Of a stretch of DNA of 64,000 nucleotides, positions 1 through 11,603 are shown in pieces (position 1 is the stretch's first letter; every line of letters begins with the position of its first letter). This DNA is from Beverwykella pulmonaria (Eukaryota > Ascomycota > Dothideomycetes > Pleosporales > Melanommataceae), in assembly GCA_001599595.1 (NCBI GenBank), contig BCHH01000011.1, positions 641,894 to 705,893 of the forward strand, written 5' to 3'. The notes beneath the pieces were generated by a model that ran no database searches, was not told the DNA's origin, and saw nothing but the letters and a program-made list of their open reading frames with translations. The position numbers and the translations under genes were made by a program.

Positions 1-50
1 AAGGTACGTCACACGTCACCTCCCTTGCCACGCAGAGCCCAGGAAGAGAT

Positions 51-338
51 AGTTTCGTTTCCGGAAGAGAAGGGCATGGGAGTTGATTTGGATGATGTAC
101 AGAAGCTGACGAGGATCTCACAGTCGAATAGCCACATGATGCTTGGTTCGGAAGAGGATCCCAAGGACGGCGGCGCAGTTGCTGGAGCTGTGTTTGGGGC
201 TGTCGTGATATATGCTGTATGTCCACTCTCAAGAACCTCTGCTCAAAGCACCTGTCCTAACAGCAAACCAGGGCTTCTTCGTTTTCTGCGGCTTCCAAGC
301 CTTTCTCCACATTCGCGAAAGCCGACGCGGCGCGATAA
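51..338 (+). CDS. 3' end of an unknown gene (partial, two exons)
   Basis: I do not recognise this product. The window opens with AAG followed by a GTACGT donor, and an open frame then runs to 216. It ends in a short hydrophobic stretch (GAVAGAVFGAVVIYA) that could be a membrane helix. A GTATGT donor at 217 and a CTAACAG acceptor ending at 263 remove 47 bases in phase 0. A last exon at 264-338 adds 24 residues and a TAA stop. The exact 3' splice site of the first intron (about 4-50) is uncertain, because several AGs are possible. A 71-codon minus-strand frame overlaps the same DNA and cannot be excluded as the real gene. The evidence is splice signals and frame only. Confidence 0.3.
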
Positions 339-1058
339 GCCTCTCATGATCCTCCGCTGTAATCTTAACCTCCTCTTCCATGCTCCTCCTATACACATTA
401 CCACGTTTTGACTTCTTGGCATGAATAATCGCTCCCTTGGACATACCATAGTCTTTTCCTACATTGTATGCTTTGGCGGTGCAGCAACGACGTCTGCAGG
501 ATAATTGTACTTGTTACTTAGATTACATGGCGTTCAGTCGGCTCGGCCCGGCTCGGCTCTTTCAATAGCATGATGGATGAGAGGTTTTGCGAATGTAGAT
601 CCTGTCTTTCACCCAGCGCGATATATAGAAATTTCAGTCATCTCCATTTGTGATATCTCATGCATACTATCAACACACGCTCGCGACGGGAAGCCCTGGA
701 GGAATCGAAGGATACATATATGTCGCACAGAATCTTGGGAACGATTTCCCTCTGGACCTTTCACGCATATGCACGACGCTCGAGCATAGTGGTACAACCC
801 TAGACCGATTGTATGAAAATACAGCTTGTAGCTTGTAGCTTGTGGTATAGACGCACTGAGTTGAGTTGTGCATGCCCTGGAAGGCATAATGATTGGCGCA
901 GGCCCATGGTGTGACAAGGCTTTGTTATCGATAAGCCCGGGAACGATTTCGGAATAATTCCAAGCTGCGTGTCCACAACTCCTTCCTCCACCACTACGCT
1001 CACCCCCCCTCACACAACACCACCACCCACCGAAAAGACCTAATTCAATTTGCGCGCC
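339..1058. other. intergenic, 5' flank of SEC72
   Basis: No coding region is supported here. The last 60 bases before the SEC72 start are C/A-rich and pyrimidine-rich, typical of a fungal 5' leader. Small overlapping frames on both strands have no protein-like composition. Confidence 0.5.
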
Positions 1059-1667
1059 ATGGATTCTGACACTTTCACGCTCCTCCCCCTCCAACTGGAC
1101 CCATCATCGGCCACCAAGCCCATCACCGCAATAGGCATGTCTAGCCATGCCCTGACGACCGAACTCGACGCTCTGAACAAACTCCACGCGCAACTTCTCA
1201 GCGTCGACACTCCCACCAAGACACCACCCCCCCCAGTTCCCGTCAACCCCAAGCGCAGCGCCGCAATCGGAAAACTACGCGAATCTGGTAACGCTGCGTT
1301 CCGCAAAGCAGACTACCCCGCGGCCGTCAACTACTACGGGCTCGCGATCCAGATGGCGCTCGGCCGCCCGCACTGGGAGCCCTCGGGCCTTGTGCGCGAG
1401 GAGGTGTCGGGGCTGCTGTCGAATAGGGCGCAGGCGAATATGGCGCAGCAGAATTGGGCCGAGGGCGCCGTGGATGCAGAGGCAAGCGTGGAGATGAAGA
1501 AGGTGGCTAATGCGAAGGGCTGGTGGAGGAGGGGGAAATGCTTGCTCGAGATGGGCAGGCTGGAGGAGGCGGAGGTTTGGGTCAAGCAGGGTCTGGAGTT
1601 CGAGGCTACTGAGCATGATCTTGTTTCCCTGAAAGAGGAGATTGAGGCAAAAAAGAAGAAGCAGTAA
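1059..1667 (+). CDS. SEC72: Sec72-like TPR subunit of the ER translocation complex
   Basis: This is a 202-residue single-exon protein. In yeast Sec72 is a cytosolic subunit of the Sec63 complex that helps post-translational import of secretory proteins into the ER and offers a TPR dock for chaperones. The C-terminal two thirds form a TPR array: 'ESGNAAFRKADYPAAVNYYG', then 'LLSNRAQANMAQQNWAEGAV', then 'WWRRGKCLLEMGRLEEAEVW'. The motif 'RPHWEPS' between the first two repeats is typical of the Sec72 family. The protein ends in a lysine-rich tail. I chose the ATG at 1059 because it has a gcgccATGG context; the frame is open further upstream but has no ATG. Length and order match fungal Sec72. 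Another small TPR co-chaperone is the only real alternative. Confidence 0.85.
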   Translation: MDSDTFTLLPLQLDPSSATKPITAIGMSSHALTTELDALNKLHAQLLSVDTPTKTPPPPVPVNPKRSAAIGKLRESGNAAFRKADYPAAVNYYGLAIQMALGRPHWEPSGLVREEVSGLLSNRAQANMAQQNWAEGAVDAEASVEMKKVANAKGWWRRGKCLLEMGRLEEAEVWVKQGLEFEATEHDLVSLKEEIEAKKKKQ

Positions 1668-3309
1668 ATGGGCTCTGGGGAGGAGCTGAGGACACAGTAG
1701 GGGCAACGATGACGAACAAGCTCATCTCAAGAAGGAATGCATTGCGAGGCGTTAGGAATCAGGATCTTCCGGTGTACATTTTCATGGTCGAGCGTATATT
1801 CCTAGACTGCTGGGTGAGTCGTTGGTTATCGGCTTGTTTTGCGCGGAATCTTGCAGCCGGGACTGAAAAATGACAGCGCGTGTATGATCTAGCATCCCTT
1901 TATAACGATTACTTCATGCTGTTTGCTCTGTCTCTATGGAAGCTTATGATACTCTTCTTCCCTGCTAATTGTCACCCTATAAAGCTTCAAATCACAATAT
2001 TTGCTGCTTCCTTATCGATACGGCCCGGTGCTGACTTTGTCGCCTAGTTCTTTCAGTTTTTTGGCGACTTCTTCGAAGAATGCAAGTATGAAAAGGAACG
2101 GAACTAGTTGAATATTTACAAATGCAAGGACGTGAATACCGCATTGGCGTACTAACGAACACTCCTCTCCACAAGCACCAACTACAGCCTTCACATGTTT
2201 CCGACTTCACGCCCTACCGTGTTCTCGTGAAATTTAGTAGTCCACATGCTCCTACATTTGCTCATACAAAGAATTATCCCACGACGTGTACTATTTTACA
2301 TATGTCCACAGAATACCTAGGGCTGACAAGTAGTCTATTCTTCTCTTCATGCACTAGAAGTAGAGCATGATGGTTCAAAGATCAAGTCATACATTGATGT
2401 ATAGGAATTTCCGAATTTGACCGACAATGTCTGTATAACTGCGCGAGTCACTCCCGAGCTAGCTAAGCATAGATTGTAATGTTGCATCGCAAGTACTTGA
2501 GCCCTCTCCCTTAAACAACTACATTTCCCCAAACTCATGGTCACACTCATTTTCAGCCGCGTCCTACTCCCTCGCTTTCTCCGCTAACCCCATCTACCCT
2601 TACACGCAGCAAGTTTACCAACCGATCAGCCTGTTGTTTCAATATCCCCGTCCCTTAACAGAAATCATTTATCCTTGCAACAAATTCGCAAGCAGGTGCT
2701 CAATATCCTGGGCTGGTGGCGATGCCGGGGTTGTGGGCGGTGGGGACATACCAAATGTGCTGGTTGTGGATGCAATTTTGGTTTGGTCTGGTGGCCGAGG
2801 ATGTATTTCGTATATTACAAAGCTAAGGTTAGCCGCGGGTGTTGCTCGTTGACTTCATGAAAGTCTGCACACGGTGTCAAATGTGAACTTAGATGTGAGC
2901 ATGCCAACTAGATAAGTGTTCATTGGTGTGAACATCGGTCAAGCTCTCTATCCGCACGCCCTGGCCAGCAAAGAAGGCTGACACCAATCATCTATGATGT
3001 GAACGTGGGAAATATGGGAAGGTATGTATTTTTTTTCTCAATTTGGCACTATCCATGGAGAGCCTGTCAGTAGGTAGATATCACGTCGGTAAACGAGGGG
3101 TGGACTTACTTAGTGGCAAAAGGGTCCTTTCCTCCACACTCATACTCCTGAAGTAGAGAGCCCAAAAATTCTAGCGGCAAACTTAGAACAAACTTTTCTT
3201 AATGATGCCCACCAGGTATGCTCCGATGGAATTTCCGACAGATTTCAAGTATACATCATGATCGATTAAAATTTAGGCGCATGGCTTTTACCACCATAAC
3301 CGTAGCCAC
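1668..3309. other. long intergenic region between convergent SEC72 and FAL1
   Basis: These 1.6 kb lie between two 3' ends. I see no supported gene. One short frame (about 2590-2860, +) has a Cys-rich knuckle-like stretch and is listed as a finding. The rest is AT-rich spacer with small random frames. Confidence 0.5.
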
Positions 3310-4606
3310 TTAAGAAAGTAGGTCCGCAACATTCATCGGCATCTCGTCGATCTGGGTAGAATAGTAGACTGCAAGGGTTAGCTGTGTATCCATCCAATAA
3401 CGTAGTGATACTTACGCTCAATATCGCGTAAAATTCGCACATCTTCCTGGGTCACAAAGTTGATAGCCACACCCTTGCGTCCAAATCTGCCACTGCGGCC
3501 AATCCTGTGGATGTAGTTCTCACGGTTAGACGGGAGATCATAATTGATGACAAGCGACACCTGTTGCACGTCGATTCCTCGAGCCCAGACGTCGGTGGAT
3601 ATCAGGACGCGGGAATTGGCCTGGCGGAAGTCCTGCATAATGCTGTCGCGCTCCCGCTGAGGCATGTCTCCGTGCATAGACGATACCGTAAAGTTTGCCT
3701 CGCGCATCTTGTCGGTAAGCCAGTCGACCTTGCGGCGTGTATTGCAGAAGATGACGGCCTGGGTGATGGTAAGGGTGTCGTAGAGGTCGCACAGCGTATC
3801 GAACTTCCATTCCTCCTTCTCAATGGCGATAAAGTATTGCTTGAGGCCTTCGAGCGTCAACTCGTCACGCTTCACGAGAATGCGAACGGGGTCGGTCATG
3901 AACTTTGTCGTCATCTCCAGAACATCGTAGGGAAGCGTGGCCGAGACGACGACAACCTGAGTCGCGGGCGGAAGGTAGCGGTAGACATCATAGATTTGCT
4001 CGCGGAAGCCGCGGTTGAGCAGCTCGTCTGCCTCATCCAGCACCAGCATCTTGATGTTGCGCGTGCGGAGGTTGCGGCGGCGAATCATGTCGGCGACGCG
4101 ACCCGGTGTTCCCGATACGACATGCTGGCCATAGTCGAGCTTGCGGATATCCTCGCCCACGTTGGTGCCTCCGATGCAGGCGTGGCACTGTACGTTCATG
4201 TAGTCGCCGAGACCCATGACGACGGACTGAATCTGAGTCGCGAGTTCACGAGTCGGGGAAAGTACGAGCGCTGCCTGCATGAGCGTATGTCTACCTAGCG
4301 CGAGAGAGTGTGCTACGAACCTTGGGTTTCACGCACAGCCGTGTCGATGACCTGGAGAATGGAGATGGAGAAGGTGGCCGTCTTTCCTGTGCCGGACTGG
4401 GCCTGGGCAATGGTGTCGCGGCCCTTGCAGATCTGGACAATGGCGCGCGACTGCACGGCCGAGGGCGACTCGTAGCCGTATGCGTAGATGCCGCGCAGCA
4501 GGTTCTCTTTCAGGTGCATGGCCTCGAAGGTCGGCGCGACCGTGACCTCTTTGGACGTGTTGAACTCCATCTTGTCCTCAGCCTGGCGATCGATTCCGTC
4601 GGCCAT
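3310..4606 (-). CDS. FAL1: DEAD-box RNA helicase FAL1 (eIF4A-III type)
   Basis: Three exons, complement(3310..3368, 3416..4270, 4321..4606), give 399 residues, the usual length. FAL1/eIF4A-III is a nuclear ATP-dependent RNA helicase. It acts in 18S rRNA maturation in yeast and in the exon junction complex elsewhere. The motifs are in order: Q-motif region (Y-ESPSAVQ), motif I 'AQSGTGKT', Ia 'PTREL', 'GTPGR', motif II 'DEAD', motif III 'SAT', 'DVWARGID' and motif VI '[13 protein letters not shown]'. The last small exon supplies '[14 protein letters not shown]', the classic eIF4A C-terminus. Both introns (47 and 50 bases) restore conserved sequence exactly. The start at MADGIDR matches family practice. 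The gene is divergent from the SF3a60 gene across 478 bases. Confidence 0.95.
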
Positions 4607-5084
4607 GATGGGTGGTATTGCAGCAGACTGTACTAGATGTGGTTGTGTAGTGGACGGTGGGTGGGCGATGAGGAAGTTGGGGAAAAGTCTAGGAGCTTCA
4701 TTGGGAATCCACTTTTCGACGAGGCTCGGTGTCACGTGCGAGCGCTAGTGTCAACCTGCCTGGCACGGACTTTTATTTATCGCCGCTGCTGCTCTCGAGC
4801 TGCACTCGAGCTTCACTTTCTCTCCACCGAGATCGCTCACGTCTCCTACACACGGCTGGACAGGTTTGCACGCCCGCGCAGGTCACACGCCGCACCCCAG
4901 AAGCTCATCAAATCTCCAGGCCGCCGCCGCCCAGCGCGCTCCGTCGCTGCGCAGTTTCGTCTTCACAGCAAAAGGCTGGGACAGGCAAAGCGCCTCAATT
5001 TCAGTTTCATTCGACGACAGTAGCTGCCCAAATCATCGTCTCTGAAGCCGCTTCTCTGTACGCCTAATTCCGCAGCACTTCGCC
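4607..5084. promoter_or_regulatory. bidirectional promoter region FAL1 / SF3A3
   Basis: 478 bases separate two divergent start codons, so the core promoters of two RNA-processing genes must lie here. The stretch is pyrimidine-rich on the plus strand, with a TTTATTTAT run near 4771. No specific factor site is claimed. Confidence 0.5.
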
Positions 5085-6650
5085 ATGCTTCTCGAAGACC
5101 AGCGACTCATCCACGAGGACCTGGAGCGTCTTGAGGATGCCATTGCCGAGCGCCTCCTCGATGACCCGCCTCATGTAAGTGTTTCGTTGTCTGGGCGCAT
5201 GCCTGTTTCTCCGCTAACTCGCCGACCCAAGATTCGGGATCGCCTCGGCCGTGACCACGACATCGCCCGCTATCTCCAGCAGATCCAGGACCAGTCCGTC
5301 CGCCTGGAAAAGATTTACAAGGATGCGGAAGGCGAAAGGGACCAAGAGACGCGCGGCCTGAGCACGGGGGATACCATGGCCTCGTTTCTCAGCGAGATCA
5401 AGAATATCAAGGACTTCCACAGACGCTATCCCAACGAGCCCGTGGAGAACCTGGAGAAGGCATACAAGAAGCGGACCCCCGAGGAGCACGTCGCCGTCAT
5501 TGCCAATGTCGAACGCATGTTTACTGGCGAGGAAGGTTTCGGCAAATACTTCGATCTGACCATGCTCCACGAACAATACCTCAACCTCCCCGTCCTTCAG
5601 CATGCCCGCCGCCTCACCTACCTTCAGTACCTCGACATCTTCGATGTCTTCACACCGCCCCATTGCAACATTCGACGCGAACAGAAATTGTCCGATACTT
5701 ACTTTCAGTACATCAAGGCACTCAAAGACTATCTTGAGGGCTTCATGCGTCGAACGAAGCCGTTGGAGAATCTAGACAAACTCTTCGCCAGCTTCGATAC
5801 CGAGTTTGAGCAGTTGTGGGAGAAGGAGGAGGTGCCTGGATGGGAGAAGAACACTCCCAGTGCCATCGGACCAGGCGTCAGCACACCAACCGATGGGACC
5901 TGGTGCTCCGCCTGCGAGAAGCAGTTTTCTAATGTGAATGTCTACGAACAGCATTTGTCAGGCCGAAAGCACAAGAAGGCAGTTCAAGACCGTGACACCA
6001 AATCGGGAGACAAGAAGGCAGCTAACAATGGAGCTTCGACTGGCGTGCAACATTTCAAGGAACGCGTTGTTGCTGAGCAAGAGTTCCACATCAAGAAGCT
6101 CGCAGCTGCTATGAAGACTGAGCGCAGCGATACCAAGGTTAATGTGGAGCGAAAGCAAGGCATGACTGAGCGCGAGCGCCAACAGGAGCTGGAAGCGCTG
6201 TACTCCGAGACCCCGAGCGCTGGCAATGGTGCGGACGCGGATGAGGCCAACGACTCAGATGGCGAAGATAAGATTTACAATCCGCTCAAGCTCCCACTCG
6301 CCTGGGACGGCAAACCGATTCCATTCTGGTTGTACAAATTACACGGTTTGGGCGTCGAGTTCCCTTGCGAGATTTGCGGCAACTATGTCTACATGGGTCG
6401 TCGGAATTTCGACAAGCATTTTAACGAGCCTCGACACGTATACGGCTTGAAATGTTTGGGTGTTACAAATACGACGCTATTCAGGGAAATCACTGGGATT
6501 GCAGAGGCCGAGGATTTGTGGAAGAAGATTCAACAAACCAAAAAGAAAGAGAAAGCCAGCATCGACAATGTTGTGCAGATGGAGGATAACGAGGGCAACG
6601 TCATGCCAGAGAAAGTCTACAAAGATCTCTTGGCGCAAGGTCTTCTTTGA
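5085..6650 (+). CDS. prp9: splicing factor 3A subunit 3 (SF3a60 / Prp9)
   Basis: Two exons, 5085..5174 and 5232..6650, give 502 residues, close to human SF3A3. The protein is a U2 snRNP subunit needed for prespliceosome assembly. The N-terminus 'LLEDQRLIHEDLERLEDAI' and the block 'DFHRRYPNEPVENLE' are hallmarks of the family. A matrin-type C2H2 zinc finger lies near residue 253 (WCSACEKQF...H...H), and the C-terminal finger near residue 406 (FPCEICGNYVYMGRRNFDKH). The 57-base intron keeps frame in the unspliced DNA, so it is easily missed. It begins GTAAGTG, and removing it joins DDPPH to IRDRLGRDH as in homologues. The acceptor is CAAG, less usual than CAG. Confidence 0.95.
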   Translation: MLLEDQRLIHEDLERLEDAIAERLLDDPPHVSVSLSGRMPVSPLTRRPKIRDRLGRDHDIARYLQQIQDQSVRLEKIYKDAEGERDQETRGLSTGDTMASFLSEIKNIKDFHRRYPNEPVENLEKAYKKRTPEEHVAVIANVERMFTGEEGFGKYFDLTMLHEQYLNLPVLQHARRLTYLQYLDIFDVFTPPHCNIRREQKLSDTYFQYIKALKDYLEGFMRRTKPLENLDKLFASFDTEFEQLWEKEEVPGWEKNTPSAIGPGVSTPTDGTWCSACEKQFSNVNVYEQHLSGRKHKKAVQDRDTKSGDKKAANNGASTGVQHFKERVVAEQEFHIKKLAAAMKTERSDTKVNVERKQGMTERERQQELEALYSETPSAGNGADADEANDSDGEDKIYNPLKLPLAWDGKPIPFWLYKLHGLGVEFPCEICGNYVYMGRRNFDKHFNEPRHVYGLKCLGVTNTTLFREITGIAEAEDLWKKIQQTKKKEKASIDNVVQMEDNEGNVMPEKVYKDLLAQGLL

Positions 6651-7069
6651 GTATGGTTATGGGGTTGAGGTGCGCCTCAAGATATTCCTTAGGTTGTGGG
6701 CAGGTTGACATCATACATGAGCTTCGGCCAAGGACAGTAACGGCACATTCATGGCTCATGCCAGCGTTCCAAGCAGACTCTTTAGGGGTGTTTGTATCTT
6801 AATTTGGTAAGGTCTCAAATTTTGACTGGGGTTCGGCGTTAACGATAGGTAGCATAGCTTTCCGTTTGGTAGGGCAAAGCCAAAATGTCCGATACAAATA
6901 TTTCCGAACGAAGACGTTATGGGCTTCTCTTCACTCATAATGTGAACAAGTATAAGATTTCATCAATCTTCTGCGCATGTTTATAACTCGGTCACAAGTA
7001 CTAGCATAGCCTGAAGCGTCAAGTCGCCGTGTACAATACAAGCAACCTTTGAGTTTATTCTAATTGTAC
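6651..7069. other. intergenic, convergent 3' flanks
   Basis: 419 bases between two 3' ends. Nothing beyond AT-rich trailer sequence is seen. Confidence 0.5.
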
Positions 7070-9323
7070 TTAATTCTGTTGCCCGTACACAGGCCACCTA
7101 CTCCCCTTTGCCCTCCCTAATATTCCTCCCGCGATCTTGATCCCCTTCCTCTCCTTCTTGTCCGTATCTACCTCTCCGCCAGTCCCATTTCCGATCCCGT
7201 TCACCGCCTGCACCGACATCGGAGGTCTCGCCTCTAATTCCGCTCGATTGTATATCGCGATATCTGGAGCTGGTCCAGGTGGCGCTGGCACCCAGTCTAC
7301 CTTTATCGAGGTGTCCTTGGACAGTTTCTGGTTATCGAACCAAAGCTCGAAGCGAATATCGGCTGGACCGATCAATACCCGGACTTGGTATTCGACTTTG
7401 AAATAGTGCTTGCCGAGGGACCAGAATCGCTTGTTCTTCTCGGTGAATTTAGATTCGGAAATCGGGGAGAGGTTAGAGGATATAGAGCAGAGGAGACGTG
7501 TTTCTGGGGCCCTAGTCAGTAAGGAGAAGAGGGTTGAGGGTGGGCTTCAAGAATACACACCGTTCGTCATCTGATCCGGCAAATCCTTCGCCTCAAGCGC
7601 ACTCTCAACTACATTCGTCGGAAACGCCCTCCTCGGATCACCAGGACTCATCTTCTTCACGAAATTATGCACAATCGGCGTATCCACGCTCACCGGCTCA
7701 CCCTTCTTTACAAACCACGCTATCGCCTGCATAATATACATCTTCCCATTCATGGGGTCCCGCATTAATTGCCTCCCTTGATGACTCGGATCCTTCTTAT
7801 CATACAGAATCTTGCACATCGTCCCGTAACTCGCTCTGCAACACCGCCAGCCCAGCACCGAATGCGAGGTTATCAGTTTTCTCACTCGGTCAGAGACTAG
7901 CCCTTTGCAGACAGCGAGCTGGGGGTCGGGTGCTATGCGTACGCGGATGGAGCGTGCGTTGGGGATGGAGGTGTTGAGGTAGTGGGCTCGGAGGGAGGAT
8001 TGAACGTATGAGGAATTACCGAGGCCACCAGAGAGGACGAGGTGTGCAACTTGTTCCTCTGGGAACTTTTGGAATAAAGAGGCGAGTTGGGTGTCGATCA
8101 GCTTGAAGAGTTTGGCTATCTGTTTGTCAAAGAGGAGTTGCAGATCTTCTCTCTCGAACGTCATTTCTCCGTTCTTGATCCGAACCTTGGGGTCTGGGTT
8201 GCTATATGTTTGAGGCACGCGTGGGACACCGATGGAGAAGAGTGGTGTGTCGTCGGGTGACCCGTACTCGCACTTTACGGCCTGGAAATCTCGGCTCTTC
8301 ATCATTTCCCAGGCTGCATCGTCTGGGAGGATTGGTAGCGGAATTGTGCTATGAGCAATCGCCAGGCGCTCTTGGACGAGCTTTTCAAATTCGTAATCGA
8401 TGGCTGCGGAGCCGATGGTCTCGCCAAAGACGACATCCAGTTGCTGCAAATTGATAGCTTGATTCACGGTGTTGGTCACCCGAAGTACGGAAAGATCGGT
8501 GGTCCCCCCACCGGCATCGCAGACGAGCAGAATATCTCCTTCACGAAAAATCCCTGGCGCCTCAGTTGATACGTGAACAGCTGCCGCCTCTGCTTCCGTC
8601 AGCCCAATGACCACGGAGTGACTTTCATGTTGTCCATATCCCGCCGCTCTGACAATCGTCTTGAAGTTCTCCACCGTAGGAACCGGCGCCCACGTCGTCG
8701 GCACGGAGAAGATAAACTCGATCTTCGCATGTACCCAGTCTGCGCCTGAGATCTCGGACCCCAGCTTGAAGGCCAGGTACTCGTACATCTTGCTCAAGTA
8801 GTCGTTGTACCATTTCTCTACTTCTTCGATGTTCTCGGGCGCACCCTCGGGGTCTTCGAGTTGTTTGAGGTGGAGCTTGGAGGGATCGAGACAAGTCTTG
8901 AACCATTCTTTATATTCTTTGTCGTCGGAGGTGGTTTCTGCAACGGTTTCGGAAAGGAAGCCCCATGAGGAGGGTTCGGTTTCCCCTGTGCGGTAGACGA
9001 CAACGGTGGGCACCTTATTTTCGTTGGCTTGGAAGCGACCTGGCCATTTTTGCACCCAGCGGATGGTTTCAGAGCCGATTGATAGATTCGCATAGGAGAC
9101 TCCAGTGCCTACACGGAGAGCGGGTTAGTCAGCGAGGATGAAGAATGTATGCACGTGACACAGTAAACCAATTTAGGTCCCTCGCTAAGCCACGCCATTG
9201 GCGGGAACTCGGCGGGCCGTTCCTCACTCAAAGCTTCATCTCTACCGCTTGCGCTCACTCACAAGTCATGCCCAGGTCAATCCCCACGATCATATGCGGC
9301 TTCTCGCTCTCCATGATGGCCAT
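7070..9323 (-). CDS. Hsp70-family (HSPA12-like) ATPase, fungal divergent type
   Basis: Three exons, complement(7070..7503, 7561..9108, 9263..9323), give 680 residues. The first exon holds the actin-fold phosphate-1 motif 'VGIDLGMT'. The second carries the phosphate-2 motif 'LVCDAGGGTTDLSV' and the adenosine motif 'LVLSGGLGNSSYV'. The C-terminal part lacks the canonical Hsp70 substrate domain and EEVD tail, so it fits the HSPA12-like proteins common in filamentous fungi. Substrates are unknown. The 154-base first intron splits a codon (T|GC). For the last exon the downstream acceptor (CCCAG at 7504) is the one that keeps frame; the CTAG eight bases upstream does not. The ATG at 9323 is the only one after an upstream in-frame stop. 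Confidence 0.85.
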
Positions 9324-10122
9324 TTCGTCGTCGCTAATCAACTTGTTTGCTCTTTCGTTTGCTGGTTCTCCAGCGTGCTGTTCGTGGGGCAGGCTGAGCT
9401 CACGTTCTTAAGACATGCATCCTAGCCCTCTGGCCTCGTCCTCGCTTCCCGTCCTTGTCACAGCCTCGCGGCACAGCACGCCTGGCGGTCGCCGCCCTAA
9501 CCCTTTTGCTTAACCCCCCGCTGGGGCCTTTTTGGCGTATTATTAGCGGGGCGGCAGGCGCTTGTGTTTGGTGCTGCGGGAATATGCCTTATCGGGAACA
9601 TAACACAGTGATACAAGAGCAGATTATTGGTGACGCTGGGGCGGAACACGAGCTTGGTGGGTGCCCTTGTTCAAATGTGGGCTTAGAATCCGGTGCTATG
9701 GTTGGGTGTATTGCCTGATGTTTGCTGTGCCGCAATAATGGTGAGCACAAACCGTCTCAGGTATTTATTCTTAGGGGGATACAGTGCGAAAACATAGTAG
9801 CGAAAACACGCATTACTGTGTTTGCCTTTTGTAAAGCCATAATTAGTGGCCTTCGGTCACCTCCCACCTTGGGGTTGGAGTCAAACATCGCTCTGCGCAC
9901 TACATACCAAGCCTTGTACCCTCTTCACGCGTCTTCGAAACATATGATCCATTTCTTGGGCCTAACTTGAACAAAGTTTAGGAGGTTCGGTCTTCTTTCC
10001 CTTTCTCTCCTCAATTGCTCATATTAAACGGAGAAGTCGTTGACACCGACTTGCCAGCCGCCGCTTTCGAACCTTACAACAAGCACTGAGATCCCGACGA
10101 TCTTAAGAATTGATGCTCCAAG
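9324..10122. other. intergenic, divergent promoter region
   Basis: 799 bases between divergent genes. No gene is supported. An out-of-frame ATG lies at 10112, eleven bases before the start of the next gene, and its frame overlaps that gene. Confidence 0.5.
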
Positions 10123-11603
10123 ATGTCATCAAGCACTCCACCCATTACAGTTGCTACTGCAACTCTGCCACCGCCGATAGACCAACTCACATTTTTCTAT
10201 GATCCGATGTTACCCTCTCAAACATTTCTACATTTCGCCTACGGAAGAGATGCATGGGTAGCCCTTGCGCCAAATAAAGATCTTCCACTCCTCGGTGCTG
10301 CAAATACACCGATCGCAACTCTTTCGTGGAACCTGGCGTCTTCAGTCATTGACTGGAAGTTTATAACAGAACCTGGTGTCACTGCGGCGGCTTCTTTTGC
10401 TGTTGTTGGACCCACTATAATCGCAACATCTGCTCCTGTCACGAACACCTCTCCACTCATACAGAGCACGGATATTCCAACATCCATACCTCAGAGTTCG
10501 GCCGATCTAACAGCGCTTCCAACAATCACCAATCCTCCAAGTGAATCTGTCACTGTGACACCAACCCCCAAACCAGGTCCAGGCGGTTTACAGGCTGGAG
10601 CAGTCGCTGGCGTCGCAATTGGATGTCTTATAGTGGGAGCACTCATCGCAGGTTTCGTAGTGTGGTTCTGTGTGGGTAAAAAACGAAAACAAGAGAAAGC
10701 TGGAGATCAAGAAGCAAGTGCAGTTGCTTTAATTCATCGTGAAAAAGGAGCCAGTGCCCAAGTCATGTCTGTCGCAAGCGGGAGCCCGATATCGCCAGCA
10801 ATGGAAAGTGGACTCCCTCAGCCATTGGAAGACAAGGCTATATCTGGCGAAATCTCCAAGATCAGCAATTCCATCAAGAACCACGTCCAAAGTTTTTATC
10901 ACAACGGCCGGGTGAGCCCTGGACTCCTGGATTTGGACGATCTCCAAGGACTGGGAGATGATCTGCCTATGTCAACGGGCACACTGAGTACTCTGCTTGG
11001 TAATTCTACCACCAGAGAGATTGCTCTTAGATTTTGCATTGCGTGGGTAGTAGTCTCGCGTATGCAACTTAGTGCCCTGCCATCCACGACATTCCTTCCC
11101 CCTGAGATTGCAGAGTGCTTCTTGTCAATGGCACCCGTGGATCCGGGATCTCGAGGTATGGTCACATCATTATATTTTACTCTTCTATTAACTCCTCGAC
11201 AGTTCAATCGTTGTATTTTTCTAAATGGAGGGTGATTACGGCCGAACTTATGCAGTCAGCCTATGTTCGCAACCCCTTCTCTGCGGTTGATCCTCGTAGC
11301 CAGAACATCGCAGCTGCCATGAACGTCCTCGAAGGCATCCTCCAGCCTTACGCAGACTCACGAGTTGACAATAAGCAACGACGCCGCAACCTAGAGGAGA
11401 TCCTCAAACGAGTCGCAATGTTCGCCTTCACATTATTCTCTCAGCCGAACTCCTGGAAATTCGATTGGCAGGACGAAGAGGTTTTCAAGTCGGGCAACTT
11501 GTGCATCTTCCCTGCGCTGATGCAGGTCACGGATGAGAATGGTGACCACGTCAAGCCGCCTAGGCCATTCAGTGAGGCTGTGATCCGACGCCTAGATGAA
11601 TGA
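10123..11603 (+). CDS. single-pass membrane protein with Ser/Thr/Pro-rich ectodomain
   Basis: Two exons, 10123..11155 and 11203..11603, give 477 residues. I do not recognise a named family. There is no clear signal peptide. Residues 1-155 are rich in S, T and P and look O-glycosylated. A glycine-rich helix follows (about 160-188, 'GAVAGVAIGCLIVGALIAGF'), then a basic KKRKQ stop-transfer, which places the C-terminus in the cytosol. The cytosolic half has two helical blocks joined across the intron (GTATGG donor, CGACAG acceptor, 47 bases). The second includes 'NAAMNVLEGILQPYA'-like helices and ends 'SEAVIRRLDE'. The layout resembles Wsc/Mid2-type wall sensors, but that is analogy, not homology. 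It is the first of three similar accessory genes. Confidence 0.75.

Noticed and set aside
229..444. 71-codon minus-strand frame overlapping the partial first gene
   Set aside because: Basic and lacking any recognised domain; the plus-strand alternative has a GTATGT / CTAACAG intron. Kept as a possible alternative only.
3507..4298. 263-codon plus-strand frame across FAL1
   Set aside because: Exact antisense shadow of the FAL1 helicase core.
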